Shown: positions 43,473 through 53,471, numbered from the stretch's first letter. The stretch: DNA of 64,000 bases from Polynucleobacter ibericus (GCF_018687955.1 NZ_CP061309.1:1359564-1423563); one strand, 5' to 3'. Notes: generated from the sequence alone by a model not told the origin. Made by a program: numbers and translations.

Positions 43473-44702
43473 CTAGCTGTCTAATTCGCCTTCCCATTTA
43501 GAGATCACGGCGGTTGCTAAACCATTACCCAATACATTGGTTGCTGAGCGTGCCATATCCAAGAAATGATCCACCCCAAGAATTAATAAAACCCCCGCCT
43601 CCGGGAGATTAAATTGCGATAAGGTTGCAGCAATCACCACTAATGAGGCACGCGGCACTCCAGCTATCCCTTTGGAGGTAATCATGAGCACCAACAACAT
43701 TAAGAGCTGCTGACTCAACTCCATTTCAATGCCATATACCTGCGCAATAAAGATGGCGGCAAATGTGCAATACATCATCGAGCCATCTAAATTAAATGAG
43801 TACCCCACAGGCAAAACAAAAGAAGCAATTTTGTTTTTACAACCAAAGCGTTCAACTCTCTCTAAAGTCATTGGATAAGCCGCTTCAGAACTTGCGGTTG
43901 TAAAAGCAAGTAAGGCTGGTTCACGCAACATCTTGACTAAAGTCCAAGTACGATTTTTCAGCACTAAAGAACTAATCAGAATAATGACTATCCATAAGGT
44001 GAAAATTGCAGCATAAAAACTCAGCATGAATTTTCCATAGGTCATCAATATACTGACGCCATTCTCAGCAATAACGGAGGACACCGCGGCAAATACTGCT
44101 ACAGGGGCTAGCTTCATCACTGCTGTTGTAATCTTCAGCATGATGTGTGAAAGCATATCTAAATTGCGAATGAACTCATCCGCCCGCGCGCCCATACCTG
44201 CCGCGCCAACGCCGAAGAAAACAGCAAACACTACGATTTGTAAGATTTCATTTTTAGCCATCGCATCAAAGATGCTTACTGGAAAAATGTGTCTGACAAA
44301 CTCTGGAAGATTCAAGCTAGCCTTACTAAGGCCAGTGCTTGCCTCAATTGCAGGCAAGGTTAATTCCACACCAATACCCGGCTTCAGAATATTGACCATC
44401 ACCAAGCCGAGCAGCAAAGAGACAAGTGACATGGAGATAAACCAGGCAAAGGTTTTTAAGCCAACTCGACCGATAGTTGAAGCATCTCCCATTTTGGCTA
44501 TACCCACAACTAAGGTGGCAAATACCAAGGGGGCAATGATCATTTTGATCAATCGCAAAAACACATCTGTCAGGATGGAGATGTACAGCACGTACTGGTC
44601 AGGAAAAGGCGTTCCTGCGCCATAGAGATTCACAAGATAACCAACCAGCACGCCCAAGACCATCGCCCCCAAAATAAAGTTAGTTAGCTTTGTAGAGTTC
44701 AT
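43473..44702 (-). CDS. Dicarboxylate/amino-acid:cation symporter (DAACS, DctA/GltP family)
   Basis: A 409-residue symporter with eight membrane helices and two re-entrant loops. Key family motifs are the serine-rich hairpin TTASSEAAYPMTLERV, the ion-binding SFNLDGSMMY, the second hairpin GIAGVPRAS and the substrate helix DHFLDMARSATNVLGN. The Arg in the last helix favours acidic substrates such as C4-dicarboxylates or glutamate. It stands alone on the minus strand, facing the esterase gene. Confidence 0.92.
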   Translation of the reverse strand: MNSTKLTNFILGAMVLGVLVGYLVNLYGAGTPFPDQYVLYISILTDVFLRLIKMIIAPLVFATLVVGIAKMGDASTIGRVGLKTFAWFISMSLVSLLLGLVMVNILKPGIGVELTLPAIEASTGLSKASLNLPEFVRHIFPVSIFDAMAKNEILQIVVFAVFFGVGAAGMGARADEFIRNLDMLSHIMLKITTAVMKLAPVAVFAAVSSVIAENGVSILMTYGKFMLSFYAAIFTLWIVIILISSLVLKNRTWTLVKMLREPALLAFTTASSEAAYPMTLERVERFGCKNKIASFVLPVGYSFNLDGSMMYCTFAAIFIAQVYGIEMELSQQLLMLLVLMITSKGIAGVPRASLVVIAATLSQFNLPEAGVLLILGVDHFLDMARSATNVLGNGLATAVISKWEGELDS

Positions 44703-44832
44703 TGATGGCCTATAGAAATGGGGTTTATTTGAGGATTCTAACCACCTTTAGACCCGTTCAGACTTCAAACCACTATTAGGGAGCATGGATGAGTCGATAA
44801 TGCTGGAATGACATCCTATAGAGAGAATAAAT

Positions 44833-45498
44833 ATGCTCCCTTGTATTGAACTAGAAACCACCCCAAACCCAAGCGCGGCCGTTATTTGGTTGCATGGCCT
44901 TGGCGCTGATGGAAATGACTTTGTGCCGATTGTCCCCGAACTAAAGCTGAGTGGGTGCCCCGGCATTCGTTTTGTATTTCCGAGTGCCCCGAGCATGCCT
45001 GTGACCGTCAATGGTGGGTATGTGATGCCAGCCTGGTATGACATCATCGGCAGAGATCTCATGAATCAAGAAGATGCAGCTGGTATTCAGAAATCAGCAG
45101 CGGCAATCATGGAGCTAATTGAAAAAGAAGCAAGTCGCGGTATTGCCTACAACAAGATTGTCTTAGCAGGCTTTTCACAAGGCTGCGCAATGGCTCTGCA
45201 TATCGGCCTCCGTTTTCCACATAAGCTTGCTGGGATCATTGCGCTATCGGGCTACTTACCACTGGCATTAACCACCAATATCGAAAAGCACTCAGCCAAT
45301 ACTCATACGCCTATCTTTATGGCGCACGGCACCTATGATCCGGTAGTGATGCTTGATCGCGCTCAAGCATCACATGCCCTATTAGAAAAAATGGGCTATC
45401 AAGTAGATTGGAATGAATACCCTATGGAGCACTCTGTCAATCATGAAGAGCTCATGGATATATCGCGCTTCTTGCAAGAAGTATTAGGGGCTAAATAA
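44833..45498 (+). CDS. Carboxylesterase/phospholipase (alpha/beta hydrolase)
   Basis: A 221-residue hydrolase of the acyl-protein-thioesterase-like carboxylesterase group. The nucleophile elbow GFSQG lies near residue 118, the acid is in GTYDPVV and the base His in EHSVNHEE. WLHGLGADGNDF is the oxyanion-hole region. Members cleave short-chain esters or lysophospholipids. No operon partner. GAGAG lies 9 bases ahead of the ATG. Confidence 0.9.
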   Translation: MLPCIELETTPNPSAAVIWLHGLGADGNDFVPIVPELKLSGCPGIRFVFPSAPSMPVTVNGGYVMPAWYDIIGRDLMNQEDAAGIQKSAAAIMELIEKEASRGIAYNKIVLAGFSQGCAMALHIGLRFPHKLAGIIALSGYLPLALTTNIEKHSANTHTPIFMAHGTYDPVVMLDRAQASHALLEKMGYQVDWNEYPMEHSVNHEELMDISRFLQEVLGAK

Positions 45499-45662
45499 GA
45501 CCATCTGTAATTAATTTGATACTGGCTATCAGCAAATCCAAATAGGCATAAGGACCCAACTTTTCAAAATTGATGAATGTAAAAAAGATTCCTAATGTCG
45601 AGGTGTAGACCATCGGCAAGAGTTTCTCCCTCAACATATATACCGTCAAACGTAGGCTCATC

Positions 45663-45697
45663 AAAAAATAATAGGGCTCACTAGGAGCCCTATTATT
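45663..45697 (-). terminator. Terminator of the TRAP binding-protein gene
   Basis: A 13-bp stem (AATAATAGGGCTC with GAGCCCTATTATT) and 5-base loop lies 15 bases past the stop at 45712. On the minus strand it is followed by TTTTTTG. Confidence 0.85.
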
Positions 45698-45711
45698 ACG
45701 ATGCCACACTA

Positions 45712-46803
45712 TCACAACTTTTTATTAAAGCTGTACTGTGCAAATGCTTGTTCAGCGACGTTAAACCACTGCGCTTCCATATTTCGGAATGCGCGATAGT
45801 CATCAAAAATCTTTTTAAACTGTGCATTTTTTGCAGATTCTTCCGCATACGTTTCTTGACTGGCTTTAAAGCAAGCATCCAACACCGAGGCATTGAACTT
45901 ACGTAGGACCGCGCCATTCTGCAGTAAGCGCTGTAATGCGGGTGGATTGAGTGCGTCGTACTTCGCGCACATATCCACATGCGCCTCATAGCAGGCCGCC
46001 TCCCAAGCCGCCTGGTAAGCAGGCGGCAAAGCATCCCACTGCTTCTTATTAACTAAGAAAGAGAGTCCGGCAGCACCCTCCCAAAAAGCAGGATAGTAGT
46101 AATTTTTTGCTACCTTAGCTAAGCCTAATTTCTCATCATCATATGGTCCAACAAATTCAGCGGCATCAATGGTGCCTTTTTCTAATGCAGAATAAATCTC
46201 ACCCGCAGGAAGTTGCTGTGGGACAACACCAAGCTTAGCAAGTACTTGCCCAGCAAAACCAGCAATGCGGAATTTCAACCCCTTAAGATCTTCTGGAGAT
46301 TTAATTTCCTTACGAAACCAGCCACCCATTTGTGTGCCAGTCTGGCCGCCCATAAAATTAACAATGTTGTAGCTGGCATAGAGTTCACGCATCAACTTCA
46401 TCCCGTTACCATGCAACATCCATGCTGCCTGTTGACGAGCAGTCATACCAAATGGTGCGGCAGTATCAAAAATGAATGCGCTGTTTTTACCTAGATAGTA
46501 GTAACTCGCAGTGTGTCCGCACTCCACCGTACCGTTCTGCACCGCATCCAAAACCTGAAGCGCTGGAACCACCTCACCTGCCGCAAATACCTTGACATTA
46601 AATTTACCGTCTGTGGCCTTGCGTAAGGCACTAGCAAAAATTTCTGGTGTGCCAAATAAGGTGTCTAAGGATTTTGGGAAACTCGATACCAAGCGCCAGT
46701 TTAGAGTTGGGAGACTTTGTGCAATTGACGGAGCAGCCAAAGCTGCAGCGCCAGCACCAATAGTGGCTTTCTTTAAAAATGAACGTCTTTGCATTACCGT
46801 CAC
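45712..46803 (-). CDS. TRAP transporter substrate-binding protein (DctP family)
   Basis: A 363-residue periplasmic protein with a Tat signal (QRRSFLKKATIGAGAAALAAPSIAQ in part). The body matches DctP/TakP-type proteins of TRAP transporters for organic acids (MGGQTGTQMGGWFRKEI and YDDEKLGLAKVA). The conserved Arg in KGLKFRIAGFAGQ binds the carboxylate. No dctQM membrane subunits are adjacent, so they are elsewhere or outside the window. It follows pmbA by 59 bases containing an unusual repeated leader. Confidence 0.88.
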   Translation of the reverse strand: MTVMQRRSFLKKATIGAGAAALAAPSIAQSLPTLNWRLVSSFPKSLDTLFGTPEIFASALRKATDGKFNVKVFAAGEVVPALQVLDAVQNGTVECGHTASYYYLGKNSAFIFDTAAPFGMTARQQAAWMLHGNGMKLMRELYASYNIVNFMGGQTGTQMGGWFRKEIKSPEDLKGLKFRIAGFAGQVLAKLGVVPQQLPAGEIYSALEKGTIDAAEFVGPYDDEKLGLAKVAKNYYYPAFWEGAAGLSFLVNKKQWDALPPAYQAAWEAACYEAHVDMCAKYDALNPPALQRLLQNGAVLRKFNASVLDACFKASQETYAEESAKNAQFKKIFDDYRAFRNMEAQWFNVAEQAFAQYSFNKKL

Positions 46804-46821
46804 TCCCTTTAAAAAATTAAG

Positions 46822-46864
46822 TCTGTTTTTTACCTCTGTTTTTGCTTCTGTTTTTTCTGTTTTT
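46822..46864 (-). repeat. Four short TCTGTTTTT repeats in the TRAP gene leader
   Basis: Copies begin at 46822, 46835, 46847 and 46856 (plus-strand reading). On the minus strand this is AAAAACAGA repeated between pmbA and the TRAP gene. It may be slipped-strand expansion or a leader-binding site. Confidence 0.45.
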
Positions 46865-48209
46865 ATTTTCCACCAACTGTCATAGAGCCCAGCAAAATGG
46901 ATCCCGTTTCTTTGGTGCCACGGATTAGGGTATCGCTACCTATCAACTGAATATCCATCAACATATCGCGCAAGTTACCGGCAATCGTTACTTCTTCAAC
47001 GGGATATTGAATTTCACCATTCTCAACCCAGTAACCAAATGCACCGCGTGAATAATCGCCGGTTACGTAATTGACGCCCTGGCCCATTAATTCCGTTACT
47101 AACAAGCCAGTACCCATCTCTTTCAATAAAGCAGGTAAACCACCTTTTGGCGTTTTCTTGCTTTTGAGCGTAAGGTGATGAGAGCCGCCAGCATTGCCGG
47201 TAGTTTTCATTCCTAACTTGCGTGCGGAATAGGTGGATAAGAAATAACCTTCTAGGATGCCTTTATCCACCACTGTTCTTGCAGAAGTTTTAACACCTTC
47301 TTCATCAAATGGAGCACTACCAGTCATTGATTTTAAGTGTGGGTCTTCAAACAAGCTAATGTGTTTTGGTAATACCTGTTTACCTAAGCTATCTAGAAGA
47401 AAGCTGGAGCGACGATATAAAGCACCGCCGGATACTGCTTGTACTAAGCCACCCAATAAACCCGCAGCCAAGGGCGCTTCAAAGATCACTGGGCAACGCC
47501 GAGTCGTCAACGATCTTGCCTTGAGACGTGACAGGGCTCGCTGCGCTGCATACACTCCAATTGCAGCGGGATCAGCCAACTCTTCAGGAATCCGCGAGCT
47601 GGAATACCAATCATCGCGCTGCATATGCGCCTTCTTGCCACCTGAGCTTGCAATCGGTGCGCACGAAATATAGTGACGAGAAAATGGGTAGCCGCCCATA
47701 AACCCATGAGATGTTCCCATCATGAAATGCGCATGATGGGCTGATACTGATGCACCATCACTATTTTGTATTTGCTTACTCACTGCAAAAGCTGCACCCT
47801 CGGAAACGCGGGCAATTTCTACAGCACGTGCAGCATCCAGATTCCACGGATGAAACAAATCTAGGTCAAGGGGATTTTTTTCTAGGAGCTCACGTTCAGC
47901 AGGACCCGCGCATAAATCTTCTGCGGTATGTTGCGCAATGTGATAAGCCGCATCTACCGTTGCCTTCAAAGACTCTTTAGAAAAATCACTCGTACTGGCA
48001 TTGCCGCGATGGTGCCCTAAAAACACAGTCACACCCACTTGCTTGTCTAAGCTTTGCTCGATCGTCTCGACTTCACCTTTGCGAACTGTGACGGACAAAC
48101 CTTGCCCCTCGGAAATCTCCGCTATTGCATCTGAGGCTCCTCTCCTTTTGGCCTCTTTGAGCATGAAATCGATGATTTCTTGAAACTGGTTAGATGTGTA
48201 TGTAAACAT
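46863..48209 (-). CDS. pmbA: Metalloprotease-like protein PmbA/TldE
   Basis: A 448-residue protein of the TldD/PmbA family. It has the N-terminal domain opening GASDAIAEISEGQGLSVTVRKGEVETIEQ (in part) and the C-terminal GNAGGSHHLTL and QGVNYVTGDYSRGAFGYWVENG motifs. PmbA (TldE) pairs with TldD in a heterodimer that degrades unfolded peptides; TldE lacks the HExxxH metal site, as here. No tldD is in the window. Length is normal (about 450). Confidence 0.92.
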   Translation of the reverse strand: MFTYTSNQFQEIIDFMLKEAKRRGASDAIAEISEGQGLSVTVRKGEVETIEQSLDKQVGVTVFLGHHRGNASTSDFSKESLKATVDAAYHIAQHTAEDLCAGPAERELLEKNPLDLDLFHPWNLDAARAVEIARVSEGAAFAVSKQIQNSDGASVSAHHAHFMMGTSHGFMGGYPFSRHYISCAPIASSGGKKAHMQRDDWYSSSRIPEELADPAAIGVYAAQRALSRLKARSLTTRRCPVIFEAPLAAGLLGGLVQAVSGGALYRRSSFLLDSLGKQVLPKHISLFEDPHLKSMTGSAPFDEEGVKTSARTVVDKGILEGYFLSTYSARKLGMKTTGNAGGSHHLTLKSKKTPKGGLPALLKEMGTGLLVTELMGQGVNYVTGDYSRGAFGYWVENGEIQYPVEEVTIAGNLRDMLMDIQLIGSDTLIRGTKETGSILLGSMTVGGK

Positions 48210-48235
48210 GCCCTAATAATAGCTAGAATAGAAAC

Positions 48236-48862
48236 ATGAAGCATACCGAAGCCCTAAAGCGAAATAGCCCAAATGAGGTCAAAATTGGCCTCATTTCCAT
48301 CTCCGATCGCGCCAGTAAAGGTGTTTACCAGGATGAAGGCATTCCAGCCTTACAAACCTGGCTTACGAGAGCCATTAGCAATCCCTGTGTTTTCCATGAG
48401 CGTCTGATTGCCGATGAATCCGAAGTCATTACTGAGACCATCGTAGAGCTCGTAGATGAACTAGGATGCGACCTGGTCCTCACCACGGGCGGCACAGGAC
48501 CCTCTAGACGAGACGTCACCCCTGAGGCAACACTTGATGCCGGAACCCGTGAAATGCCCGGTTTTGGCGAGCAGATGCGTCAAATTAGCCTCAACTTTGT
48601 ACCCACTGCAATTTTGTCCCGACAAACTGCCGTACTCAGGGAGATCGATAGCCATGCTGCCTTAGTGATCAACTTACCCGGACAACCGAAGGCGATTGCG
48701 GAAACGCTGGAAGGTCTTAAAGATGAAAATGGCAAATCTATGGTTCCCGGAATTTTTGCTGCAGTACCTTACTGTATTGACCTGATTGGCGGCCCGTACA
48801 TAGAAACCGACGAAGCGGTGATTAAGGTCTTTCGACCAAAGAGTGCTATTAAGAAATCCTGA
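48236..48862 (+). CDS. mog: Molybdopterin adenylyltransferase (Mog family)
   Basis: A 208-residue protein with the MoCF signature LVLTTGGTGPSRRDVTPEATL (in part) and the opening KIGLISISDRASKG. Mog adenylates molybdopterin before molybdate insertion. The C-terminal KSMVPGIFAAVPYCIDLIGGPYIET is typical for this longer Mog. It is divergent from pmbA, with a 26-base gap. No other moa/moe genes are in the window. Confidence 0.9.
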   Translation: MKHTEALKRNSPNEVKIGLISISDRASKGVYQDEGIPALQTWLTRAISNPCVFHERLIADESEVITETIVELVDELGCDLVLTTGGTGPSRRDVTPEATLDAGTREMPGFGEQMRQISLNFVPTAILSRQTAVLREIDSHAALVINLPGQPKAIAETLEGLKDENGKSMVPGIFAAVPYCIDLIGGPYIETDEAVIKVFRPKSAIKKS

Positions 48863-48880
48863 GATCCACTGACTTGAACT

Positions 48881-48908
48881 AAAAAGGTCCGCACTGCGGA
48901 CCTTTTCT
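48881..48908. terminator. Bidirectional terminator between mog and orn
   Basis: AAAAAGGTCCGC-ACT-GCGGACCTTTTC forms a stem with A-run on one side and T-run on the other, between convergent stops at 48862 and 48933. Confidence 0.85.
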
Positions 48909-48932
48909 TTTCTTGTGATGACTGTTTGGCCA

Positions 48933-49529
48933 CTACTGAGGAAGCGGCACAATAAATTTCTCACGGTAATACTTTAACTCTTCAATGGATTCTTCAATGT
49001 CAGCCAAGGCCGTATGAGCTTGATTCTTAGTGAAGCCTTTCACCAACTCAGGATGCCAGCGCTTACACAGCTCTTTTAATGTAGATACATCAATATTTCG
49101 ATAATGAAAGTACGCCTCTAACTTTGGCATGTACTTTGCCATGAAGCGTCGGTCTTGACCAATCGTATTGCCACACATTGGCGCAATACCCGCCTTAATA
49201 TATTTTTTCAAAAAGGCAATACATTCTGCTTCAACAGTAGCCTCATCCACAGTGGATGCCTTTACTTTATCAATCAAACCAGAGCGGCCATGAGTTCCCT
49301 TATTCCAGGCATCCATCGCGTCCAAAACTGCATCTTCTTGATGCACTACCCAAACCGGTGCTGTAGCGATGGTATTAAGGTGAGCGTCGGTCACAATAAT
49401 GGCAATTTCCAGAATCCGCTCGGTTTCTGGGTTTAAACCCGACATTTCCATATCCACCCAAATGAGGTGTTCATTGGCTGGCGCCATCTTGCTTACTGGG
49501 GTTGCTGTAATGTTAGTTTGCTCGCTCAT
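48933..49529 (-). CDS. orn: Oligoribonuclease
   Basis: A 198-residue DEDDh 3'-5' exonuclease that finishes RNA decay by degrading 2-5-mers, including pGpG. It has Exo I DMEMSGL (Asp, Glu), Exo II around GRSGLIDKV and [13 protein letters not shown], and Exo [20 protein letters not shown] with His and Asp. Start at 49529. The divergent M48 gene begins 15 bases away at 49545, so the two promoters overlap the opposing coding ends. Confidence 0.95.
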   Translation of the reverse strand: MSEQTNITATPVSKMAPANEHLIWVDMEMSGLNPETERILEIAIIVTDAHLNTIATAPVWVVHQEDAVLDAMDAWNKGTHGRSGLIDKVKASTVDEATVEAECIAFLKKYIKAGIAPMCGNTIGQDRRFMAKYMPKLEAYFHYRNIDVSTLKELCKRWHPELVKGFTKNQAHTALADIEESIEELKYYREKFIVPLPQ

Positions 49530-49544
49530 ATCTATAATGATCTC

Positions 49545-50798
49545 ATGACATTCACAATTATTTTCCTAATCGCCTTTATCGCTAGTTTTGGCTTACGCCA
49601 CTGGCTGTCCCAACGTCAAATTCGCTATGTAGCGGCTCATCGAGATACCGTCCCTGCAGATTTCGCTGAAAAAGTGACTTTAGCCGAACATCAAAAAGCG
49701 GCTGACTACACCATCGCTAAATTACGCCTAGGTATTTTAGAGAATGGGGTCAGCGCCATTATTTTAATTGGCTTTACCTTGCTGGGTGGATTGCAGATTT
49801 TGAACATGGCACTCCTCCAACTGTTGGGTATAGGCATTGCTCAGCAAATGGCCTTGCTCATTTCGATTGTGCTTATTTCCGGAGTACTGGATATTCCTTT
49901 CTCTTGGTACAAGCAGTTTCATCTTGAAGAGCGCTTTGGCTTTAATCGTATGGGAAAGAAACTATTTTTCTCCGATATGTTCAAAGGAATATCTGTAGGC
50001 GGTGCTATTGGTGTACCGCTCCTCTGGGTGATTTTGACCTTAATGGCTAAAGCGGGAGATTTCTGGTGGTTATGGGCATGGGCAGTATTAACTGTCTTTA
50101 GTTTGCTGATGCAGTGGATATTCCCTACATTTATCGCGCCCCTCTTTAATAAGTTTCAAGCCCTGGAAGATGGTCCTTTAAAAACTCAGATTGAAGCACT
50201 ACTTGCACGCTGTGATTTTGCAAGCCAGGGTTTGTTTGTTATGGATGGCAGCAAACGCAGCGCACATGGCAATGCCTTTTTTGCTGGCATGGGCAAAGCA
50301 AAGCGCATTGTATTTTTTGACACCTTGATTGAGAAACTTAATCCCGGCGAAGTAGAGGCTGTATTGGCACATGAGCTTGGTCATTACAAATGCAACCATA
50401 TCCGCAAGCGTTTGCTGGTTTCGTTTGCTTTGAGCTTTGGGATGTTTGCTCTTTTAGGCTGGGTCAGCACTCAGGTCTGGTTCTACACTGACCTAGGTGT
50501 GATGCCTAACCTCAACGGCTATAACGGTGGCTTGGCTTTAGCACTCTTCATGCTGGTATCACCGGTCTTTAGCTTTTTCTTCACACCACTCTCTAGTTTG
50601 GCATCTCGTAAACATGAGTATGAAGCCGATGGCTTTGCTGCTCAAAAGTCCTCTGCAAAAGATTTGATTACCGCGCTAGTGAAGTTATATCAAGATAATG
50701 CATCGACACTAACACCTGATCCGATCTATACCGCTTTTTATAGCTCACATCCCCCTGCTCCTTTACGCATTGCCAACCTACAACGGTTTAGCTCTTAA
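49545..50798 (+). CDS. M48 family integral-membrane metalloprotease (Ste24-like)
   Basis: A 417-residue protease from the ATG at 49545; an in-frame extension to 49467 would run into orn. It has several membrane helices and the zinc motif HELGH (in [12 protein letters not shown]), followed by the third ligand region [11 protein letters not shown]. This is the CAAX-prenyl-protease-like (Ste24) group used for membrane-protein quality control in bacteria. The stop overlaps the next gene's start by one base (TAATG), coupling it to rsgA. Confidence 0.9.
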   Translation: MTFTIIFLIAFIASFGLRHWLSQRQIRYVAAHRDTVPADFAEKVTLAEHQKAADYTIAKLRLGILENGVSAIILIGFTLLGGLQILNMALLQLLGIGIAQQMALLISIVLISGVLDIPFSWYKQFHLEERFGFNRMGKKLFFSDMFKGISVGGAIGVPLLWVILTLMAKAGDFWWLWAWAVLTVFSLLMQWIFPTFIAPLFNKFQALEDGPLKTQIEALLARCDFASQGLFVMDGSKRSAHGNAFFAGMGKAKRIVFFDTLIEKLNPGEVEAVLAHELGHYKCNHIRKRLLVSFALSFGMFALLGWVSTQVWFYTDLGVMPNLNGYNGGLALALFMLVSPVFSFFFTPLSSLASRKHEYEADGFAAQKSSAKDLITALVKLYQDNASTLTPDPIYTAFYSSHPPAPLRIANLQRFSS

Positions 50799-51814
50799 TG
50801 ATGGAACGGTTTCATGCGCTACTCATTGCCTCCTATGGAAGGCACTATTTAGCGCAACGTTTGCTTGCTGATGCCAGTGGGCAAGAGTCACCTGATGGCC
50901 CACTCATTCAGGTGAGCACTCCAGCTAAGCAACATATCGGTGCTGTAGGCGATCGCATGCTATTGGAGATGACCTCAGCTGATCAAGCGCGAATCATCCA
51001 AATTGAGCCTCGAGAAAATCTGCTCTATCGCTCAGATGCATTCAAGAGCAAGTTAATAGCATCAAATGTTGATCAGATCTTAGTGGTGCTCGCAACACAA
51101 CCAGCTTTCTCACCGGACCTTTTAGGCAGAGCGGTCGTAGCAGCTGAAGCAAATCAAATCGGCCTACATATTTTGCTCAACAAGTGCGACCTCAAAGATA
51201 ACTTAGAGCAGGCTCGAAAAATCATTGCGCCCTACGCACGCATGGGCTATCCCGTGAGTGAAGTATCTGCCAAATTTGATCCAAGCTCGATTGATGCATT
51301 GCGAACAGCTCTGCAGGGTAAAGTCTCTGTTTTTGTAGGTCAGTCAGGCATGGGCAAGTCTAGCCTTTTAAATGCCTGGATACCAAATGCTGCTGCACTC
51401 ACCCAAGAATATTCAGTTCGTCTCGATACTGGCAAGCACACTACCACTGCCTGTCGTTACTTTGAATTACCGGAAGCCTGGGGTAGAGACGAAACAGGTA
51501 AGCTTGGCGCCCTCATTGATTCACCGGGCTTCCAAGAATTTGGTTTGGCGCACATGTCTGTGAGTGAATTACAGCATGCCTTTAGAGAATTCAAAGATCT
51601 TTTAGGGAAATGTCGCTTTCATAATTGCGCACATTTATCTGAGCCTGATTGCGCAGTGCGAGAAGCGGTAGATAGAAACGAAATAGCGCCAGAAAGACTG
51701 GCGCTATTTAGACAGCTGCACTCGGATTCAAAAACAGCCGATGTTCAAATTCAAGGAATTAGCCAAGCCAAAGAGCGATGGTCAGCATTAGCAACAAAGC
51801 CATCCAAGCGATAA
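50798..51814 (+). CDS. rsgA: Ribosome small-subunit-dependent GTPase RsgA
   Basis: A 338-residue circularly permuted GTPase that checks late 30S assembly. The order is an OB fold, then G4 LNKCDL, G1 GQSGMGKSS, G3 DSPGFQEFG and a zinc site CRFHNCAHLSEPDC. It follows the M48 protease, an order common in Burkholderiales. Its 3' end overlaps the converging CobD-like gene by 56 bases. A second ATG (MMERF) lets the start be one codon later. Confidence 0.95.
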   Translation: MMERFHALLIASYGRHYLAQRLLADASGQESPDGPLIQVSTPAKQHIGAVGDRMLLEMTSADQARIIQIEPRENLLYRSDAFKSKLIASNVDQILVVLATQPAFSPDLLGRAVVAAEANQIGLHILLNKCDLKDNLEQARKIIAPYARMGYPVSEVSAKFDPSSIDALRTALQGKVSVFVGQSGMGKSSLLNAWIPNAAALTQEYSVRLDTGKHTTTACRYFELPEAWGRDETGKLGALIDSPGFQEFGLAHMSVSELQHAFREFKDLLGKCRFHNCAHLSEPDCAVREAVDRNEIAPERLALFRQLHSDSKTADVQIQGISQAKERWSALATKPSKR

Positions 51815-52718
51815 CTAAGCGCCAGACTAAGCCCACTGCAGAGCGCATCGTACGCTCAGTAGGCTCAAGACCTACCTCATAAACTACTGGTTCACCTGCT
51901 TCAGCCATGCGCAATGCTTCATCACTATCAGGCTCGCTCATTGGCTCGCCCAAGCGAACACCCAATGCGCCACTACCTGCCGCCAAAATCACTGCAGACA
52001 AAGAGTCTGACCATTTTTGCGTAAGGTAACGCCAGCCGTACACAGCGCCTTCAAAATTACCAACAATGGCAAAGCCCATGGCAGTAATACGTGCAGGAAC
52101 CCAATCCAAAACATAGAAGAAATGACGAGCAGCCTCACTTAAATTGAAGTCGCCACGCTCAGACCAACGTTGAGATGCAATATCAGCCAAGCGATATAAC
52201 ACGACACCCGCAGGGCCCATTGGCATCATGAACCAGAACAATACTCCAAAGACATGGTGATGTGAACCAATGATGGCGCGCTCTAGTGCCAGGGAAATCA
52301 CTTCTGTCTCAGTCAGATTAGAAACATCAAACTCTGGACCGTACCACTCACCTAAGGCTGCACGAGCAGCAGGTAGATCATGCGCTTCAATTGCTTCGTG
52401 AACAGCAGTAAAAGAATGGCTGAACTGACGAAAGCCAAAGAACAAATAAGCAATAACGATGTTCCAAATGAAACCTAAGATTGGGTAAGTCACCATACAA
52501 GTGACATACACAATGAACACTAAAAAGGTTGGTAGCACGAAAGCTACTAAGCATGCCATACGAGCGCCTACCGGACTTGCACCTTCCTCTGTCTTGCCAC
52601 CGAACTCAGCGGCAATCCAATCTAACCAGCGAGCACATATGCGCGCAATCCAATGGCTTGAAGTTACCGGACGATATTGCTCGGCAATGAGGGCGAAGAG
52701 AATAGAAAAGAAAGTCAT
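51759..52718 (-). CDS. CobD/CbiB-family membrane protein
   Basis: A 319-residue protein with about five membrane helices and the CobD/CbiB-like pattern (FSILFALIAEQYRPV, then DLPAARAALGEWYG and HHHVFGVLFWFMMPMGPAGVVLYRLAD). CbiB makes adenosylcobinamide in B12 synthesis, but members without other cob genes nearby are often called AmpE-like. No B12 gene is near, so the B12 role is doubtful. It overlaps the NUDIX gene by 4 bases. Confidence 0.8.
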   Translation of the reverse strand: MTFFSILFALIAEQYRPVTSSHWIARICARWLDWIAAEFGGKTEEGASPVGARMACLVAFVLPTFLVFIVYVTCMVTYPILGFIWNIVIAYLFFGFRQFSHSFTAVHEAIEAHDLPAARAALGEWYGPEFDVSNLTETEVISLALERAIIGSHHHVFGVLFWFMMPMGPAGVVLYRLADIASQRWSERGDFNLSEAARHFFYVLDWVPARITAMGFAIVGNFEGAVYGWRYLTQKWSDSLSAVILAAGSGALGVRLGEPMSEPDSDEALRMAEAGEPVVYEVGLEPTERTMRSAVGLVWRLVIAWMALLLMLTIALWLG

Positions 52719-53452
52719 ACTTTTAATAGATGATAAAGGTTACGTAACATTCCCGCAGTAGCACCCCAAATAAAGCGGTTCTCATAAGGTATGGAATAAA
52801 AACGACGTCCACCCTGCTCACTTTGCCACACTCTAACTTGATGATTAGCAGGATCTAGCAAAAAACTCAGGGGCACTTCAAATACATCTGCTACCTCAAA
52901 CGCATCTAAGACATATTCTGCCTGAGCTTGTACCAATCCTACTACTGGAGTCACGCTATAGCCAGAAACAGTTAAATATTGGGGTAAGTGGCCAATAATC
53001 TCGACTCGACCAGACTCAAGACCAATTTCCTCTTTGCTCTCACGCAAAGCGGTGTCAACGGGACTTTGATCCTCGGTATCCATGCGACCACCCGGAAAGC
53101 TAATCTGTCCCGCATGATCATGCAAATGATTTGTTCTTTGCGTGAGCAAAACTGACAAACCATCCTCTTTTAGGATTAGCGGAATAAGCACTGCTGCTTT
53201 AGTCACCTTTCCAGCAGCCTGTCGCTTTGCAATTATGTCTGACGCAATCACATGACGATTTTCATCGGTGATTTCTGGCTGCCATGGTGGAGGTGACTGA
53301 AAACGTGCCCGTAACCCTGATGGCAAGAGCAACTCTGATGCCACCTTCTTCTCATGAGAACGGACCTCATGAATTGGTACAGCCTGTGCATCAAATCCTG
53401 GGGGCGCTGCAACATTCATCGCATAGTCTGCCGGATTTGGTGTCTTGGTCAT
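52715..53452 (-). CDS. NUDIX hydrolase, CoA pyrophosphatase (NudL-like)
   Basis: A 245-residue NUDIX protein. The Nudix box reads GGRMDTEDQSPVDTALRESKEEIGLE (in part), with RESKEEIG as catalytic core. The preceding LTQRTNHLHDHAGQISFPGG is the UPF0035 signature of CoA pyrophosphatases (NudL/PCD1). It likely hydrolyses CoA to phosphopantetheine and 3',5'-ADP. It is coupled by a 4-base overlap to the CobD-like gene. Confidence 0.9.
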   Translation of the reverse strand: MTKTPNPADYAMNVAAPPGFDAQAVPIHEVRSHEKKVASELLLPSGLRARFQSPPPWQPEITDENRHVIASDIIAKRQAAGKVTKAAVLIPLILKEDGLSVLLTQRTNHLHDHAGQISFPGGRMDTEDQSPVDTALRESKEEIGLESGRVEIIGHLPQYLTVSGYSVTPVVGLVQAQAEYVLDAFEVADVFEVPLSFLLDPANHQVRVWQSEQGGRRFYSIPYENRFIWGATAGMLRNLYHLLKV

Positions 53453-53471
53453 GTTGATATTCTAAGGCAAC

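Noticed and set aside
45491-45715. 74-residue minus-strand open frame after the esterase gene
   Set aside because: It runs through the TRAP-gene terminator hairpin, the internal ATG at 45661 has no Shine-Dalgarno, and no family is recognised. A 56-residue membrane peptide cannot be fully excluded.
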